In this document: piece after piece, positions 5,516 to 5,840 of the stretch
How the letters are laid out: each line of letters starts with the position of its first letter
Numbering within the stretch: position 1 is the stretch's first letter
NCBI GenBank assembly: GCA_946886185.1
Contig: CAMPIC010000216.1
Span: 1 to 5,840 of the forward strand
Source: an uncultured bacterium
Lineage (GTDB): Bacteria; Eisenbacteria; RBG-16-71-46; CAIMUX01
Length of the DNA stretch: 5,840 nt
Direction of reading: 5' to 3'
Notes under the pieces: model-generated
What the model saw: the letters and a program-made list of their open reading frames with translations, nothing else
The model's database searches: none
What the model was told of the DNA's origin: nothing
Made by a program: the position numbers and the translations under genes

Positions 5516-5840
5516 ATGCCCAGCGGCAACGGATGCGTGCTGCATCGCGATCATCCCCACCGGCGAACGAGTCGACCCGGCCAGTCGCGCCGACTCTCCC
5601 GGGAGGATTTCGCGGGACCGGCGCCAGGCGCGGGATCGGTGTTGCCGGTTCCCCGCCTTCTGGAAGGCCTGGCCTTCTTCGCTTCGATCGTGATCGCCCT
5701 CTCCGTGCCCAGCGCCGCATTTTCATCACGGATCGTCCATCTCGAATCTGGAGAGTCGGCGATGCAGGAATCATCGATCGAAGAATCTCGATCGTTGCCC
5801 GAGAGGGTGGCGACCTTCTCCTTCGTCGCGGTCGACACCG
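5516..5840 (+). CDS. Secreted protein, probable DUF1028 family, 3' end outside window
   Basis: An open frame starts at ATG 5516 and stays open for 108 codons to the window edge. Residues 1-47 are polar and basic, unusually long for an n-region. A hydrophobic core follows (LLEGLAFFASIVIALSV, about 48-64), then a likely signal peptidase I site after AAFS or close by (residues 67-71). Residues 71-98 are acidic and Ser-rich. The visible end, RVATFSFVAVDT (97-108), strongly recalls the start of DUF1028 proteins (PF06267), which commonly begin with an HTFSIVA-like strand followed by an acidic, Gly-rich turn. That family has an Ntn-hydrolase-like fold as I recall, and its activity is not established. 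An internal GTG or TTG (5639, 5642) would give a textbook signal peptide but has a poorer SD. The gene has its own promoter. The coding call is strong; the family call rests on about 12 residues. Confidence 0.75.
   Translation, partial: MPSGNGCVLHRDHPHRRTSRPGQSRRLSREDFAGPAPGAGSVLPVPRLLEGLAFFASIVIALSVPSAAFSSRIVHLESGESAMQESSIEESRSLPERVATFSFVAVDT

Noticed and set aside
5516..5638. Twin-arginine export signal (SRRLSRED at residues 24-31)
   Set aside because: The RR pair is about 22 residues before the hydrophobic core and lacks the usual hydrophobic residue two positions after it, so a Sec signal is the simpler reading.
5358..5838. Two minus-strand open frames (5358-5774 and 5551-5838) opposite the secreted protein gene
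   Set aside because: The plus strand has a promoter, a perfect SD and a signal peptide here. The minus frames show no motif and are reading-frame shadows.

Overview
This is a GC-rich bacterial window with G/C-biased third codon positions. It holds five protein-coding genes, two of them cut by the window edges. I see no RNA gene, mobile element or CRISPR array. The proteins suggest an environmental Gram-negative lineage: a lipoprotein with carboxypeptidase-regulatory-like sandwich domains and six-cysteine GACC repeats, a Cytidylate_kin2-type kinase, an EntS-like MFS exporter and a probable secreted DUF1028 protein. From memory, this style of gene content is common in groups such as Candidatus Eisenbacteria and other FCB/PVC-like or Acidobacteria-like genomes. 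That placement is an inference and is not proven by the window.

Layout. From 1 to 978 (+) lies the C-terminal part of a hybrid sensor histidine kinase (ATPase domain, serine-rich linker, receiver domain). A 115-bp convergent gap follows. From 3025 down to 1094 (-) is a 643-residue lipoprotein. A 374-bp divergent gap (3026-3399) carries a good candidate promoter for the lipoprotein and a perfect 7-bp inverted repeat. From 3400 to 4041 (+) is a cytidylate-kinase-like protein, overlapped at its stop codon by an MFS exporter (about 4038-5378, +) that appears to begin at a non-standard CTG codon. A 137-bp gap then carries a sigma-70-like promoter (TTGAAC, 17 bp, TAGGCT) and a perfect AAGGAGG ribosome binding site. 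These lead into a secreted protein that starts at 5516 and runs off the right edge. Its visible end looks like the first strand of a DUF1028 (Ntn-hydrolase-fold) domain.

How the genes relate. Only the kinase and exporter look like one transcription unit, with overlapping and probably coupled translation. The sensor kinase, lipoprotein and secreted protein have their own orientation or their own promoter, so no multi-gene pathway can be claimed. The observations most worth a second look are the four-copy six-cysteine repeat array on a surface lipoprotein, the CTG start in the kinase-exporter pair, the degenerate P-loop of the kinase, the Thr that could be a nucleophile in the secreted DUF1028-like protein, and a 19-nt direct repeat across the exporter stop codon. 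I see no clear evidence of a wholly new system.
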